Part shown: piece after piece, positions 7,858 to 14,337 of the stretch
Layout of the letters: every line of letters begins with the position of its first letter
Numbering within the stretch: the stretch's first letter is position 1
DNA from: Clostridia bacterium
GTDB lineage: Bacteria > Bacillota > Clostridia > Oscillospirales > Acutalibacteraceae
Direction: 5' to 3'
Length of the DNA stretch: 37,810 nt
NCBI GenBank assembly: GCA_017432485.1
Contig: JAFRJB010000123.1
Span: forward strand, 1-37,810
Notes under the pieces: model-generated
What the model was told of the DNA's origin: nothing
The model's input: only the letters and a program-made list of their open reading frames with translations
The model's database searches: none
Program-made: the position numbers and the translations under genes

Positions 7858-7861
7858 CAAT

Positions 7862-8138
7862 GGCAGTACAAGCATGATACAAATCCGGTTTATACTCGCT
7901 GATTTGCCCTCAAATTTCGTTAAAAATACTCGCAATACATACAAGTATTGACTGCGTTTTTTGCCTTATTTGAGAACAAATCAGCAGAATATAAACTGCA
8001 AAGCACTTAAAATCCGGATAGTTAAGATGAATTTGAGTGTTTGAGAACGCAGGTTGGCTGGCGCCAATCAAGTTTGAAAACGCTAAAATTCGCTTAAATA
8101 GCAGATTTTAAGCGGGTTTGTTTCATTCCTGTACTGCC
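7862..8138 (+). ncRNA. Structured 277-nt element, candidate RNA or MITE-like insert
   Basis: The ends GGCAGTACA and TGTACTGCC pair exactly, and the inverted similarity extends over about 25 nt with five differences. Inside are two long imperfect arms. Arm 1 (about 7889-7999) pairs TTTATA, GCTGATTTG and CTCAAAT with their complements and carries the inner hairpin CGCAATAC..GTATTG. Arm 2 (about 8003-8113) pairs CTTAAAATC with GATTTTAAG, then TTAAG, GAATTT and an inner GGTTGGC..GCCAATC hairpin. So it would fold as a closing stem with two arms. A good promoter ends 5 nt before it and the SRP RNA starts 26 nt after it. No open frame. I do not recognise a known RNA family. A miniature transposable element is the main alternative, but no target duplication is visible. 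Confidence 0.55.
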
Positions 8139-8164
8139 TAAGAAAAGGGCCCGCATAGATTCGC

Positions 8165-8278
8165 TCATATAGCATATTGGTCCTGTGCAACAGACACTGC
8201 GAACCGTGTCAGGCCGGGAACGGAGCAGCACTAAACAGACCGTTCTGTGTGATACAGTAAAGCCTGTATGCTATATGA
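8165..8278 (+). ncRNA. ffs: Small SRP RNA (4.5S-like)
   Basis: The RNA scaffold of the signal recognition particle, which binds Ffh. The conserved core is present: GGTCCTGTGCAACAG, then GAACCGTGTCAGGCCG, the GGAA tetraloop closed by CCG/CGG, and GGAGCAGCACTAAAC. The ends TCATATAGCATA (8165-8176) and TATGCTATATGA (8267-8278) pair as a perfect closing stem, which sets the limits at about 114 nt. An Alu-type 5' domain as in Bacillus scRNA is not obvious. Its place upstream of dnaX is the usual one in Firmicutes. Confidence 0.93.
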
Positions 8279-8291
8279 CCGAGTTTATGTG

Positions 8292-8456
8292 GGCTGAAAT
8301 TTTAGGTGAGTTGCACAGGTTCTTATCGGTTCTTTTCTGCCCTGCCAAGCGTATTGGAATCTTGTAGTACACAAAGTACAACTGCGATTCCAATACACTT
8401 GCCTGAACAGAAAACTCCTCGATAATAACCCTGTGCCATCACCTAAAATTTCAGCC
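8292..8456 (+). ncRNA. 165-nt long-hairpin element downstream of the SRP RNA
   Basis: The outer 18 nt GGCTGAAATTTTAGGTGA (8292-8309) are perfectly complementary to 8439-8456. Moving inward, paired blocks GCACAGG/CCTGTGC, TATCG/CGATA, TTTCTG/CAGAAA and GTATTGGAATC/GATTCCAATAC alternate with small internal loops, and the tip carries GTAC-ACAAA-GTAC. The rod-like shape with internal loops recalls 6S RNA, but I cannot match its conserved bases. It could also be a processing or termination element of the ffs transcript. The 13-mer GTACACAAAGTAC recurs at 8501-8513 next to another CCTAAAATTT. Confidence 0.55.
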
Positions 8457-8583
8457 GGGTCTATCTTGCCCCGCTGTGCGGGCATATGTTTTATGGGGGG
8501 GTACACAAAGTACGCCTAAAATTTATTTTCTTTGCCTAAGCAAAAACTATCTCAACCCAAAGCGCATATCAAGAGTGGCGAAA

Positions 8584-8632
8584 CCCGCTATGCGGGCAGG
8601 TTCGCTGCGCGAACAGTATACAGTTTACAGTG
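8584..8632. repeat. 49-bp direct repeat, copy 1
   Basis: Identical to 8734-8782. It contains the palindromes CCCGCTATGCGGG and GTTCGCTGCGCGAAC followed by heptamers CAGTATA CAGTTTA. The heptamers continue to 8641. Confidence 0.9.
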
Positions 8633-8646
8633 TTCAGTTTTCAGTT

Positions 8647-8722
8647 GCGTTGCAAAGCAACGCATTTTAATGCGAGCTTAGCTCGCCACCTTTAATTCCG
8701 AATTCCGCATTCCGCATTCCGA
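8647..8722. repeat. Palindromes and ATTCCGC heptamer tract
   Basis: GCGTTGCAAAGCAACGC (8647-8663, identical 17-mer at 19833-19849), GCGAGCTTAGCTCGC (8671-8685), then CACC and four tandem heptamers ATTCCGA ATTCCGC ATTCCGC ATTCCGA (8695-8722). Confidence 0.8.
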
Positions 8723-8733
8723 ATTGATACAGC

Positions 8734-8782
8734 CCCGCTATGCGGGCAGGTTCGCTGCGCGAACAGTATACAGTTTACAGTG
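8734..8782. repeat. 49-bp direct repeat, copy 2
   Basis: Exact second copy of 8584-8632, 150 bp further on. Together the two copies bracket the palindrome and heptamer cluster. Confidence 0.9.
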
Positions 8783-8941
8783 GTGCCGCTTGCGGCACAT
8801 TTCATATGCGAGCGAAGCACACCACCTTTCTTGTTTGCTTTAGCAAACATATCGAAATTTGCCTTGGCAAATTATATCGAAGCGAATGCTATATCGCGCC
8901 GTATTTTACGGCATATCGCGCAATGCATTTAAATGCATTGC
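8783..8941 (+). repeat. Chain of palindromes with ATATCG(A/C) spacers before dnaX
   Basis: In order: GTGCCGCTTGCGGCAC (8783-8798), ATTTCAT, a degenerate unit, GTTTGCTTTAGCAAAC (8833-8848), ATATCGA, AATTTGCCTTGGCAAATT (8856-8873), ATATCGA, AGCGAATGCT (8881-8890), ATATCGC, GCCGTATTTTACGGC (8898-8912), ATATCGC, and a 22-bp palindrome with core AATGCATTTAAATGCATT (8920-8941). Each palindrome is different but the spacer is constant. The chain ends 3 nt before the dnaX ribosome binding site. Confidence 0.85.
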
Positions 8942-8952
8942 ATGGAGGACTT

Positions 8953-10680
8953 ATGTACACAGCTCTCTACAGAAAGTGGCGCCCGAAAGCGTTTTCGGAT
9001 GTCATCGGGCAGGACCACATCACCGAAACCTTAAAGAATGAAATCAAAACCGGCAGGCTTTCCCATGCGTATCTGTTTATCGGCTCGCGCGGGACAGGCA
9101 AGACCACCTGCGCGCGCATTTTGGCAAAAGCGGTCAACTGCCCCCATGTGCATGAGGGCGAACCCTGTAATGAGTGCGAGATTTGCAAGGGCATCGACAA
9201 CGGCACAGTCTTAGATATTACCGAAATTGATGCCGCTTCCAACAACGGTGTCGATAATATCCGCGATTTGCGCGAAGAGGCAAACTTCAACCCTGCCGAA
9301 ACCAAGTACCGTGTGTATATCATCGACGAAGTGCATATGCTCTCGCAGGGCGCATTCAATGCGTTGCTCAAAACCTTGGAGGAACCGCCCGAACACGTCA
9401 AATTCATCTTGGCGACCACTGAGGCGCACAAGATGCCGGCGACCATCCTTTCGCGCTGCCAGCGCTTTGACTTTAAGCGCATCGGGGCAGACGATATGGC
9501 AGAGCGCCTGCTCGAAATTGCCGACAAAGAGGAAATTGCGCTGACCAACGAAGCGGCAAACCTGATTGCCCGCTTGTCCGACGGTGCGATGCGAGATGCC
9601 CTCTCCATTATGGACCAGTGCATTGCCGGCGGCAGCGATATTACCACAAAACTTGTCAGCGAAGTGTGCGGCATTGCCGACAGGGAGTACCTGACCGATA
9701 CAGCAAACGCGCTGCTTACGCACGACACGGCAAAACTGCTGCAGGTCATCGCCACGCTCTATGAAAATGCCTGCGATATGGAGCGCTACTGCTCGGAATT
9801 AATTAATTTTTACAGAAATATTATGGTAGCAAGGACTGTCAAACAGCCCGAGAAACTCATTATCTGTTCGGATGAAGAGCTGCAATCCATTTGCCGCTTC
9901 GCCGAAACCGTGACCTTACCCGCTGCCATTGTAATCATCGATACACTGCAAAAGACCTACGCGGCAATCAAGTCCGGCGTGCAGGGCAGAACTGCCATGG
10001 AAATGGCACTCGTTAAGCTTGCCAGCCCCGAGATGGATGCGCGCGATGAGAGCCTGCTTAAGCGCGTTGCGCAGCTCGAACAGGCGCTGGGGAGCGGCGC
10101 TGCACTGCAGCCCGTAGCAGTAGCTGCCCCGCCAAAGGCGGAGCCTATTACACCGCCCGCAGAGGAAACAGCACCCGCACCGGAGCCGGAAGAACCCCGC
10201 ATAGAAGAACCTGCGCCTGCCGATACTGCGTTTGAAGCGGCAGAGGAAGAAACGGAAGAAATTGTAGAAGAACCGGCGCCGCAGGAGAGTGCACCCGCAC
10301 TCGCAAGTGCCTCGGCAGCACCCGCCGCAGAGTCAGCACCGCAAAGCCTGATGCAGTGGCCGGAAATTTTGCAGGAAGTCTTCGGCAAAAACCGCTTGGC
10401 GTGGACCATTCTTAACGGCACCACCGCCAAGGCTGTCGGCAACACGATTGTGGTCTTTGGCACGCACCCCTCTATCGGCGATGTGCTGGCGGTCAAAATC
10501 AATTCCGATGATGTTCTTGAAGCGGCAAATGCCGTGACCGGGCGCGCGTTTACGCGCATCATCAGCCAAAAAGATGCCGGCGATTTGCTCGGTGCGGCAC
10601 AAGAAGAAGTCATGGAAGACCCGCTCGAAGCCTTTATTCAAAAAGCGCAAGAGGGCGGCATTGAAATAGATTATAAATAA
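8953..10680 (+). CDS. dnaX: DNA polymerase III subunit gamma/tau
   Basis: A 575-residue clamp-loader ATPase that opens the sliding clamp and links polymerase cores at the replication fork. Walker A is GSRGTGKTT at about residue 44; the four-Cys zinc module follows (C-PHVHEGEP-C-NE-C-EI-C); Walker B/DExH is IDEVHMLS; sensor 1 is ILATTEAHK and the SRC arginine finger is in ILSRCQRF. After domain III comes a Pro/Glu/Ala-rich linker (about 375-455) and a short tau-like domain. GGAGG at 8944-8948 precedes ATG 8953; the frame extends upstream through the palindromes only by chance. It leads the dnaX-ebfC-recR unit. Confidence 0.97.
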   Translation: MYTALYRKWRPKAFSDVIGQDHITETLKNEIKTGRLSHAYLFIGSRGTGKTTCARILAKAVNCPHVHEGEPCNECEICKGIDNGTVLDITEIDAASNNGVDNIRDLREEANFNPAETKYRVYIIDEVHMLSQGAFNALLKTLEEPPEHVKFILATTEAHKMPATILSRCQRFDFKRIGADDMAERLLEIADKEEIALTNEAANLIARLSDGAMRDALSIMDQCIAGGSDITTKLVSEVCGIADREYLTDTANALLTHDTAKLLQVIATLYENACDMERYCSELINFYRNIMVARTVKQPEKLIICSDEELQSICRFAETVTLPAAIVIIDTLQKTYAAIKSGVQGRTAMEMALVKLASPEMDARDESLLKRVAQLEQALGSGAALQPVAVAAPPKAEPITPPAEETAPAPEPEEPRIEEPAPADTAFEAAEEETEEIVEEPAPQESAPALASASAAPAAESAPQSLMQWPEILQEVFGKNRLAWTILNGTTAKAVGNTIVVFGTHPSIGDVLAVKINSDDVLEAANAVTGRAFTRIISQKDAGDLLGAAQEEVMEDPLEAFIQKAQEGGIEIDYK

Positions 10681-10694
10681 TGTGAGGTAGAACC

Positions 10695-11048
10695 ATGAAA
10701 GTCAGAATTCCCAATCAAGGTAAATCCAATATGAACGATATGCTCGCCAAGGCACAGAAGATGCAAGAGGACCTTGCCAAGGTGCAGGAAGAGTGCGAAA
10801 ACAGCGAGTACAGCGCCAGTGTCGGCGGCGGCATGGTGGAAGCCACTGTCAGCGGCAAGCACCAAATTCTTTCGCTCAATATCAAGCCCGAAGTAGTTGA
10901 CCCTGAGGATGTGGAAATGCTCGGCGACTTAATCACCGGTGCGGTCAACGAAGCACTGCGCAAGGCAGATGAAGATATGGATGCCAAGATGGCGGCAGTG
11001 CAAAATCCGATTGCGGGGCTCAATATTCCCGGTATGGGGATGATGTAA
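10695..11048 (+). CDS. ebfC: YbaB/EbfC family nucleoid-associated protein
   Basis: A 117-residue protein of the YbaB/EbfC family, a small dimeric DNA-binding protein encoded between dnaX and recR in most bacteria. N-terminal helix NMNDMLAKAQKMQEDLAKVQ is typical, followed by the beta sheet VGGGMVEATVSGKHQILSLN and the C-terminal helix. The Met/Gly-rich end GLNIPGMGMM is also family-like. GAGGTAGAACC before the ATG is a fair ribosome binding site. The stop overlaps the recR start by one base (TAATG), showing translational coupling. Confidence 0.95.
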   Translation: MKVRIPNQGKSNMNDMLAKAQKMQEDLAKVQEECENSEYSASVGGGMVEATVSGKHQILSLNIKPEVVDPEDVEMLGDLITGAVNEALRKADEDMDAKMAAVQNPIAGLNIPGMGMM

Positions 11049-11653
11049 TGCGGTACTCGGTAGCAGCGCTCGAAAAGTTAATTAACCAGTTTGAACGCCT
11101 GCCCTCTATCGGTCACAAAACCGCCCAGCGCCTGGCGTTTCATGTGCTTGGCATGAACGATGCGCAGGTGAAGGAGTTTACGGATACCATCACCGCGGCG
11201 CATGAAAACATTCACCAGTGCGCAGTGTGCTGTAATTTGACCGAAGAGGAAGTCTGCCCGATTTGCAAAAGCGATATGCGCGACAGAAGCACCATTTGTG
11301 TGGTCGAAGACCCGCGCGATGTCACCGTTTTTGAAAAAACCGGCGATTATGACGGGCTCTACCATGTGCTCCACGGCGCGATCAGCCCCATGAACGATGT
11401 GGGGCCGGATGCCATTCGCATTAAAGAGCTGTTAGCGCGCCTGAACGGGCAGGATAAAGAGGTTAAAGAAATTATCATGGCGACCAACCCCACTGTAGAA
11501 GGGGAAGCGACCGCGATGTATATTTCCAAATTGCTCAAGCCCTTGGGCTTTAAGGTCACCCGCCTGGCTTACGGGATTCCCGTAGGCGCGGATTTGGAGT
11601 ATGCGGATGAAGTGACTGTTTCCAGGGCGCTGGAGGGAAGAAATGAATTGTAA
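11048..11653 (+). CDS. recR: Recombination mediator RecR
   Basis: A 201-residue RecR. It works with RecO (and RecF) to load RecA onto gapped DNA. Order: helix-hairpin-helix (LPSIGHKTAQRLAFHVL, about 17-33), C4 zinc finger (C-AV-C..C-PI-C, about 57-75), Toprim domain (ICVVEDPRDVTVFEKTGDYDG onwards, split here by domain), and the Walker-like C-terminal loop. Length is standard. The end of the gene is unusual: the final codons and stop lie inside a perfect 32-bp palindrome. Confidence 0.96.
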   Translation: MRYSVAALEKLINQFERLPSIGHKTAQRLAFHVLGMNDAQVKEFTDTITAAHENIHQCAVCCNLTEEEVCPICKSDMRDRSTICVVEDPRDVTVFEKTGDYDGLYHVLHGAISPMNDVGPDAIRIKELLARLNGQDKEVKEIIMATNPTVEGEATAMYISKLLKPLGFKVTRLAYGIPVGADLEYADEVTVSRALEGRNEL

Positions 11654-11671
11654 CGCGTTACAATTCATTTC
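11640..11671 (+). terminator. Perfect 32-bp palindrome over the recR stop codon
   Basis: GAAATGAATTGTAACG (11640-11655) is followed without loop by its exact reverse complement (11656-11671). No long T-run follows; instead CTGAACA-family heptamers in reverse orientation run to about 11702. A termination role is plausible but unproven. Confidence 0.55.
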
Positions 11672-11721
11672 GTTTTCAGTGTTCAGTTTTCAGTGTTTAG
11701 TTGAAGTGAAAAATCGGTATT

Positions 11722-12192
11722 ATGAAAGAGGAACTCAACAAAGTTGCGACCAACAAAAAAGCGTATCACGATTACTTTGTGCTCGAAACCTACGAAGCGG
11801 GGATTGAATTAAAGGGCACAGAGGTGAAATCCTTGCGCCAAGGTAAAGCAAATTTGAAAGATTCCTGGTGCAGTGTGGTCGAGGGAGAGCTGTTTGCCAA
11901 CGGCATTCACATCAGCCCCTATGACCACGGTAACCGCTTTAATACCGACCCGAAGCGCGTGCGCCGCTTGCTGATGCACAAGCGCGAAATTCGCCGCCTT
12001 TACGGCACGGTGAAGCAGCAGGGGCTCTCACTCATACCGCTGAGCATTTACTTTAAAAACGGCAGAGCCAAAATGGAATTGGGGCTTTGTAAAGGTAAAA
12101 AGAACTACGATAAGCGCGCCGCCGAAGCGCAAAAGAGCGCCAAGCGGGCGATGGAGAGCGAAATGAAGCAAAAATTTGCATCTTTCGGATAA
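11722..12192 (+). CDS. smpB: SsrA-binding protein SmpB
   Basis: A 156-residue SmpB, the tmRNA partner that mimics the codon-anticodon helix during ribosome rescue. Signatures: NKKAYHDYFVLETYEAGIEL at the N-terminus, KGTEVKSLRQGKANLKDSW, the core RVRRLLMHKREI, and the basic tail KGKKNYDKRAAEAQKSAKRA. Length is normal. The ribosome binding site is weak (GAAGTGAAAAAT), with heptamer repeats directly upstream. The tmRNA gene begins 176 bp downstream on the same strand with no obvious promoter of its own, so co-transcription is likely. Confidence 0.97.
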   Translation: MKEELNKVATNKKAYHDYFVLETYEAGIELKGTEVKSLRQGKANLKDSWCSVVEGELFANGIHISPYDHGNRFNTDPKRVRRLLMHKREIRRLYGTVKQQGLSLIPLSIYFKNGRAKMELGLCKGKKNYDKRAAEAQKSAKRAMESEMKQKFASFG

Positions 12193-12243
12193 TGCGTAAT
12201 TCGGAATTAAAGGGCGGGGCACCCGCACCCGATTAGAATGTGC

Positions 12244-12365
12244 CGTAATCGGCACCACCTTATTGCACATATTTGCATAGCAAATATTTCATCTTGCGAT
12301 GCAAGATTTCATCGTGAAGCGATTTCATCTGCCGCAGGCAGATTTCATTGTGAGCGTAGCGAACA
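12244..12365 (+). repeat. Chain of palindromes with ATTTCAT spacers before ssrA
   Basis: After a GTGCC-type palindrome near 12240-12254 come ATTTGCATAGCAAAT (12271-12285), ATTTCAT, CTTGCGATGCAAG (12293-12305), ATTTCAT, CGTGAAGCG (12313-12321), ATTTCAT, CTGCCGCAGGCAG (12329-12341), ATTTCAT (12342-12348), and a degenerate unit up to the tmRNA 5' end. The heptamer is identical four times; the palindromes differ from each other. Confidence 0.85.
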
Positions 12366-12368
12366 TAT

Positions 12369-12721
12369 GGGGATGAAAGGATTTCGACGGGGATTAAGAA
12401 GTATCATAAGCATGCGGCGGCGCTCGACCGCCTCAACAACGGGCAACCTAAAATTAAAGGACAAAAACGAAACTGTTCTTTGCGCTGCTTAATCAATAGC
12501 AGTGCCATCTGACCGGGTTACCGCGCCCCGGGGTTCAGGTGTGAGTAGCGGTAAAGGTGAACAGGTGAGCGGCTCGTAGCCTGTCATCCATCAGAGCCTA
12601 CTAAAGCAGTGAGTGTGTTTGTGCACGCGCAGCTGAGGGAATACCAAAGCACAAACTAAGCATGTAGAAAGTGGTATGGGCGAATTTTCGGACGCGGTTT
12701 CGATTACCGCCATCTCCACCA
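12369..12721 (+). ncRNA. ssrA: tmRNA (10Sa RNA)
   Basis: The 353-nt RNA that rescues stalled ribosomes and tags the product for proteolysis. The 5' end GGGGATGAAAGGATTTCGAC is the family signature. GGGGATG (12369-12375) pairs with CATCTCC (12711-12717) as acceptor stem, followed by ACCA; the T-arm is GCGGT-TTCGATT-ACCGC. The tag frame ends with a TAA at 12490-12492 and reads about (K)DKNETVLCAA; the exact resume codon (AAG 12457 or GAC 12460) is not certain. Several pseudoknot-like GC pairs follow (for example CGCGCCCCGGGG). The CCA is genome-encoded. Confidence 0.96.
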
Positions 12722-12777
12722 AAGCGAAGGCAGACGAACCTGAAAAGTTCGTCTGCCTTCACTTTGGCGGAGATGGG
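12708..12777 (+). repeat. Inverted repeat joining the tmRNA 3' end and its trailer
   Basis: From CCATCTCC (12710) to 12739 the sequence is complementary to 12747-12776 in 28 of 30 positions, with loop CTGAAAA. The inner part AAGGCAGACGAAC/GTTCGTCTGCCTT is a perfect hairpin. No U-tract follows. Confidence 0.75.
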
Positions 12778-12845
12778 TAAAGAGAAACCATATCGGGGTC
12801 CCCGCAAAGAGAGTTCTTCGTGGGGATGATTGAAGAAAAAAAGAT

Positions 12846-12874
12846 TTGTAAACCGCGCGCATATGCGCTATAAT
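12846..12874 (+). promoter_or_regulatory. Promoter for the AIM24-family gene
   Basis: TTGTAA (12846-12851), 17-bp spacer, TATAAT (12869-12874). The spacer contains the palindrome GCGCATATGCGC. Confidence 0.7.
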
Positions 12875-12938
12875 AATGCTAATATATTTCACTTATCAGG
12901 CTGTATGTCGGGTAAGAATAGTTTTTGGAGGAACGAGT

Positions 12939-13619
12939 ATGAATTACAGAATTGACGGCGGCAATCTCCCTGTATTGATTTGTCAGCTTGAAGCAGGCGA
13001 GCAGATGAAGTGCGAAGGCGGCTCCATGAGCTGGATGGATGATGAAATCGAGATGCAGACCCAAGGCGGCGGTGTCGGCAAAATGTTCGGCAAAATGTTC
13101 AGCGGCGAAAAGATGTTCAGCAACATCTATGTTGCAAAGAAGCCCGGTGAAATTGCATTTGCATCCTCTTTTCCCGGCTCTATCAGAGCAGTACAGATAA
13201 CACCCGACAAACCGGTTATTGCGCAAAAGAGCGCATTTTTGGCAAGCTTCGGCGACATTGAAATGTCCATTTTCTTCCAAAAGAAATTAAAGGCAGGGGC
13301 ATTCGGCGGTGAAGGCTTCATTATGCAAAAATTCACCGGTAACGGCATCGTCTTTCTTGAAATTGACGGCGCTGCCATTGAATATGATATCCCCGCCGGC
13401 GACTGCAAGATTGTGGATACCGGCTACCTTGCCGCGATGGACGGTACCTGCTCGATGGATACCAGAACGGTGAAAGGCGTTAAGAATGTGCTCTTCGGCG
13501 GCGAAGGCTTATTCAACACGGTTGTCAACGGCCCCGGTCACATTATTTTACAGACCATGCCTATTCAAAAGACTGCCGGCGCTATTGACCCGTTTATTAC
13601 CAAAACCACCGGTAGTTAA
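12939..13619 (+). CDS. AIM24/TIGR00266 family protein
   Basis: A 226-residue protein of the AIM24 (DUF124, TIGR00266) family, found widely in bacteria and, in yeast, in mitochondria. Molecular function is not established. Typical features are the start MNYRIDGGNLPVLICQLEAG, the GGSMSWMD turn, SFPGSIRAVQI, and the late VKGVKNVLFGGEGLFNTVVNGPG stretch. The fold is a beta-prism-like all-beta barrel with no membrane segment. TTGGAGGAAC precedes ATG 12939. Own promoter and terminator make it a single-gene unit. Confidence 0.88.
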   Translation: MNYRIDGGNLPVLICQLEAGEQMKCEGGSMSWMDDEIEMQTQGGGVGKMFGKMFSGEKMFSNIYVAKKPGEIAFASSFPGSIRAVQITPDKPVIAQKSAFLASFGDIEMSIFFQKKLKAGAFGGEGFIMQKFTGNGIVFLEIDGAAIEYDIPAGDCKIVDTGYLAAMDGTCSMDTRTVKGVKNVLFGGEGLFNTVVNGPGHIILQTMPIQKTAGAIDPFITKTTGS

Positions 13620-13643
13620 AACTTTTTATAGTAACATAACGGA

Positions 13644-13673
13644 GCTGTCTCAATGTTTTGAGACAGCCCTTTT
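13644..13673 (+). terminator. Terminator of the AIM24-family gene
   Basis: GCTGTCTCAA-TGTT-TTGAGACAGC hairpin followed by CCTTTTCCT. Confidence 0.85.
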
Positions 13674-13682
13674 CCTACTGCT

Positions 13683-13711
13683 TTGCATTTTTTGCGCGGT
13701 TGTGGTATGAT
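13683..13711 (+). promoter_or_regulatory. Promoter for luxS
   Basis: TTGCAT (13683-13688), 17-bp spacer, TATGAT (13706-13711). Confidence 0.6.
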
Positions 13712-13746
13712 AATACCCGGATTTTGTGTTAGTAAGGAGATTGATG

Positions 13747-14271
13747 ATGGAATTAATTCAAAGCTTTTCGGTAGACCATACCCGCATTGTTCCGGGTATT
13801 TTTACGAGCCGTGTCGATACCCTCGGCGCGCAAACGGTGACAACCTACGATATTCGCCTGAAAAAGCCTAACCGCGAGCCGGTCATTGATGTGGCGGCGA
13901 TGCATTCGCTCGAGCACCTTATTGCCACTTTTTTGCGCAACGATCCCGCGTGGAAAGAGGAAGTTATCTACTGGGGACCGATGGGCTGCTTAACCGGTTT
14001 TTACCTCATTTTAAAAGGCGACCGCGCACCGCAGGAAATCTATGCGCTGCTGCTTGCCGCGTTTCGCGCGGTAGGCGATGCCGAAGTTGTACCGGGGGCG
14101 ACGGCGGTCAACTGCGGGCACTACCTGATGCACAACCTCAATATGGCGAAGTGGTATGCGGCGGAATTTGCCGACTTCCTCGAAAAGAACGCCGACAACC
14201 CTGCGATTTTCGAGTACCCCAAAGTCGAGCGCCTTGTCACCGATGACGGGCAGCAGTTTTATGATTCATAA
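13747..14271 (+). CDS. luxS: S-ribosylhomocysteine lyase
   Basis: A 174-residue LuxS. It splits S-ribosylhomocysteine into homocysteine and DPD, the precursor of autoinducer 2, as part of the activated methyl cycle. The metal site is complete: HSLEH (His, Glu-His) at about 53-57 and the later CGHYLMHNL Cys ligand at about 123; the catalytic Cys is in GPMGCLTGFY. AAGGAG at 13734-13739 favours ATG 13747 over the in-frame ATG three bases earlier. No mtnN (Pfs) is nearby. Confidence 0.95.
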   Translation: MELIQSFSVDHTRIVPGIFTSRVDTLGAQTVTTYDIRLKKPNREPVIDVAAMHSLEHLIATFLRNDPAWKEEVIYWGPMGCLTGFYLILKGDRAPQEIYALLLAAFRAVGDAEVVPGATAVNCGHYLMHNLNMAKWYAAEFADFLEKNADNPAIFEYPKVERLVTDDGQQFYDS

Positions 14272-14337
14272 GAGAGTAAATGCATTGCTTTATGAATAAG
14301 TCGGTTTGTGTTTTAAACGAATAAAAAGGAGTAGAAA

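Noticed and set aside
8185..8367. Open frame over the SRP RNA
   Set aside because: It overlaps the conserved SRP RNA core and has no coding features.
9957..10613. Long minus-strand open frame (218 codons) inside dnaX
   Set aside because: It mirrors the Ala/Pro/Glu-rich linker of dnaX on the other strand, is low-complexity Ser/Ala, and has no ribosome binding site.
12238..12492. Open frame of 84 codons ending in the tmRNA tag
   Set aside because: Only the last 10-11 codons are the tag; the rest crosses the palindrome chain and tmRNA 5' part.
12680..12721. Separate tRNA gene
   Set aside because: The T-arm and CCA end belong to the tmRNA acceptor half; no anticodon arm is present.
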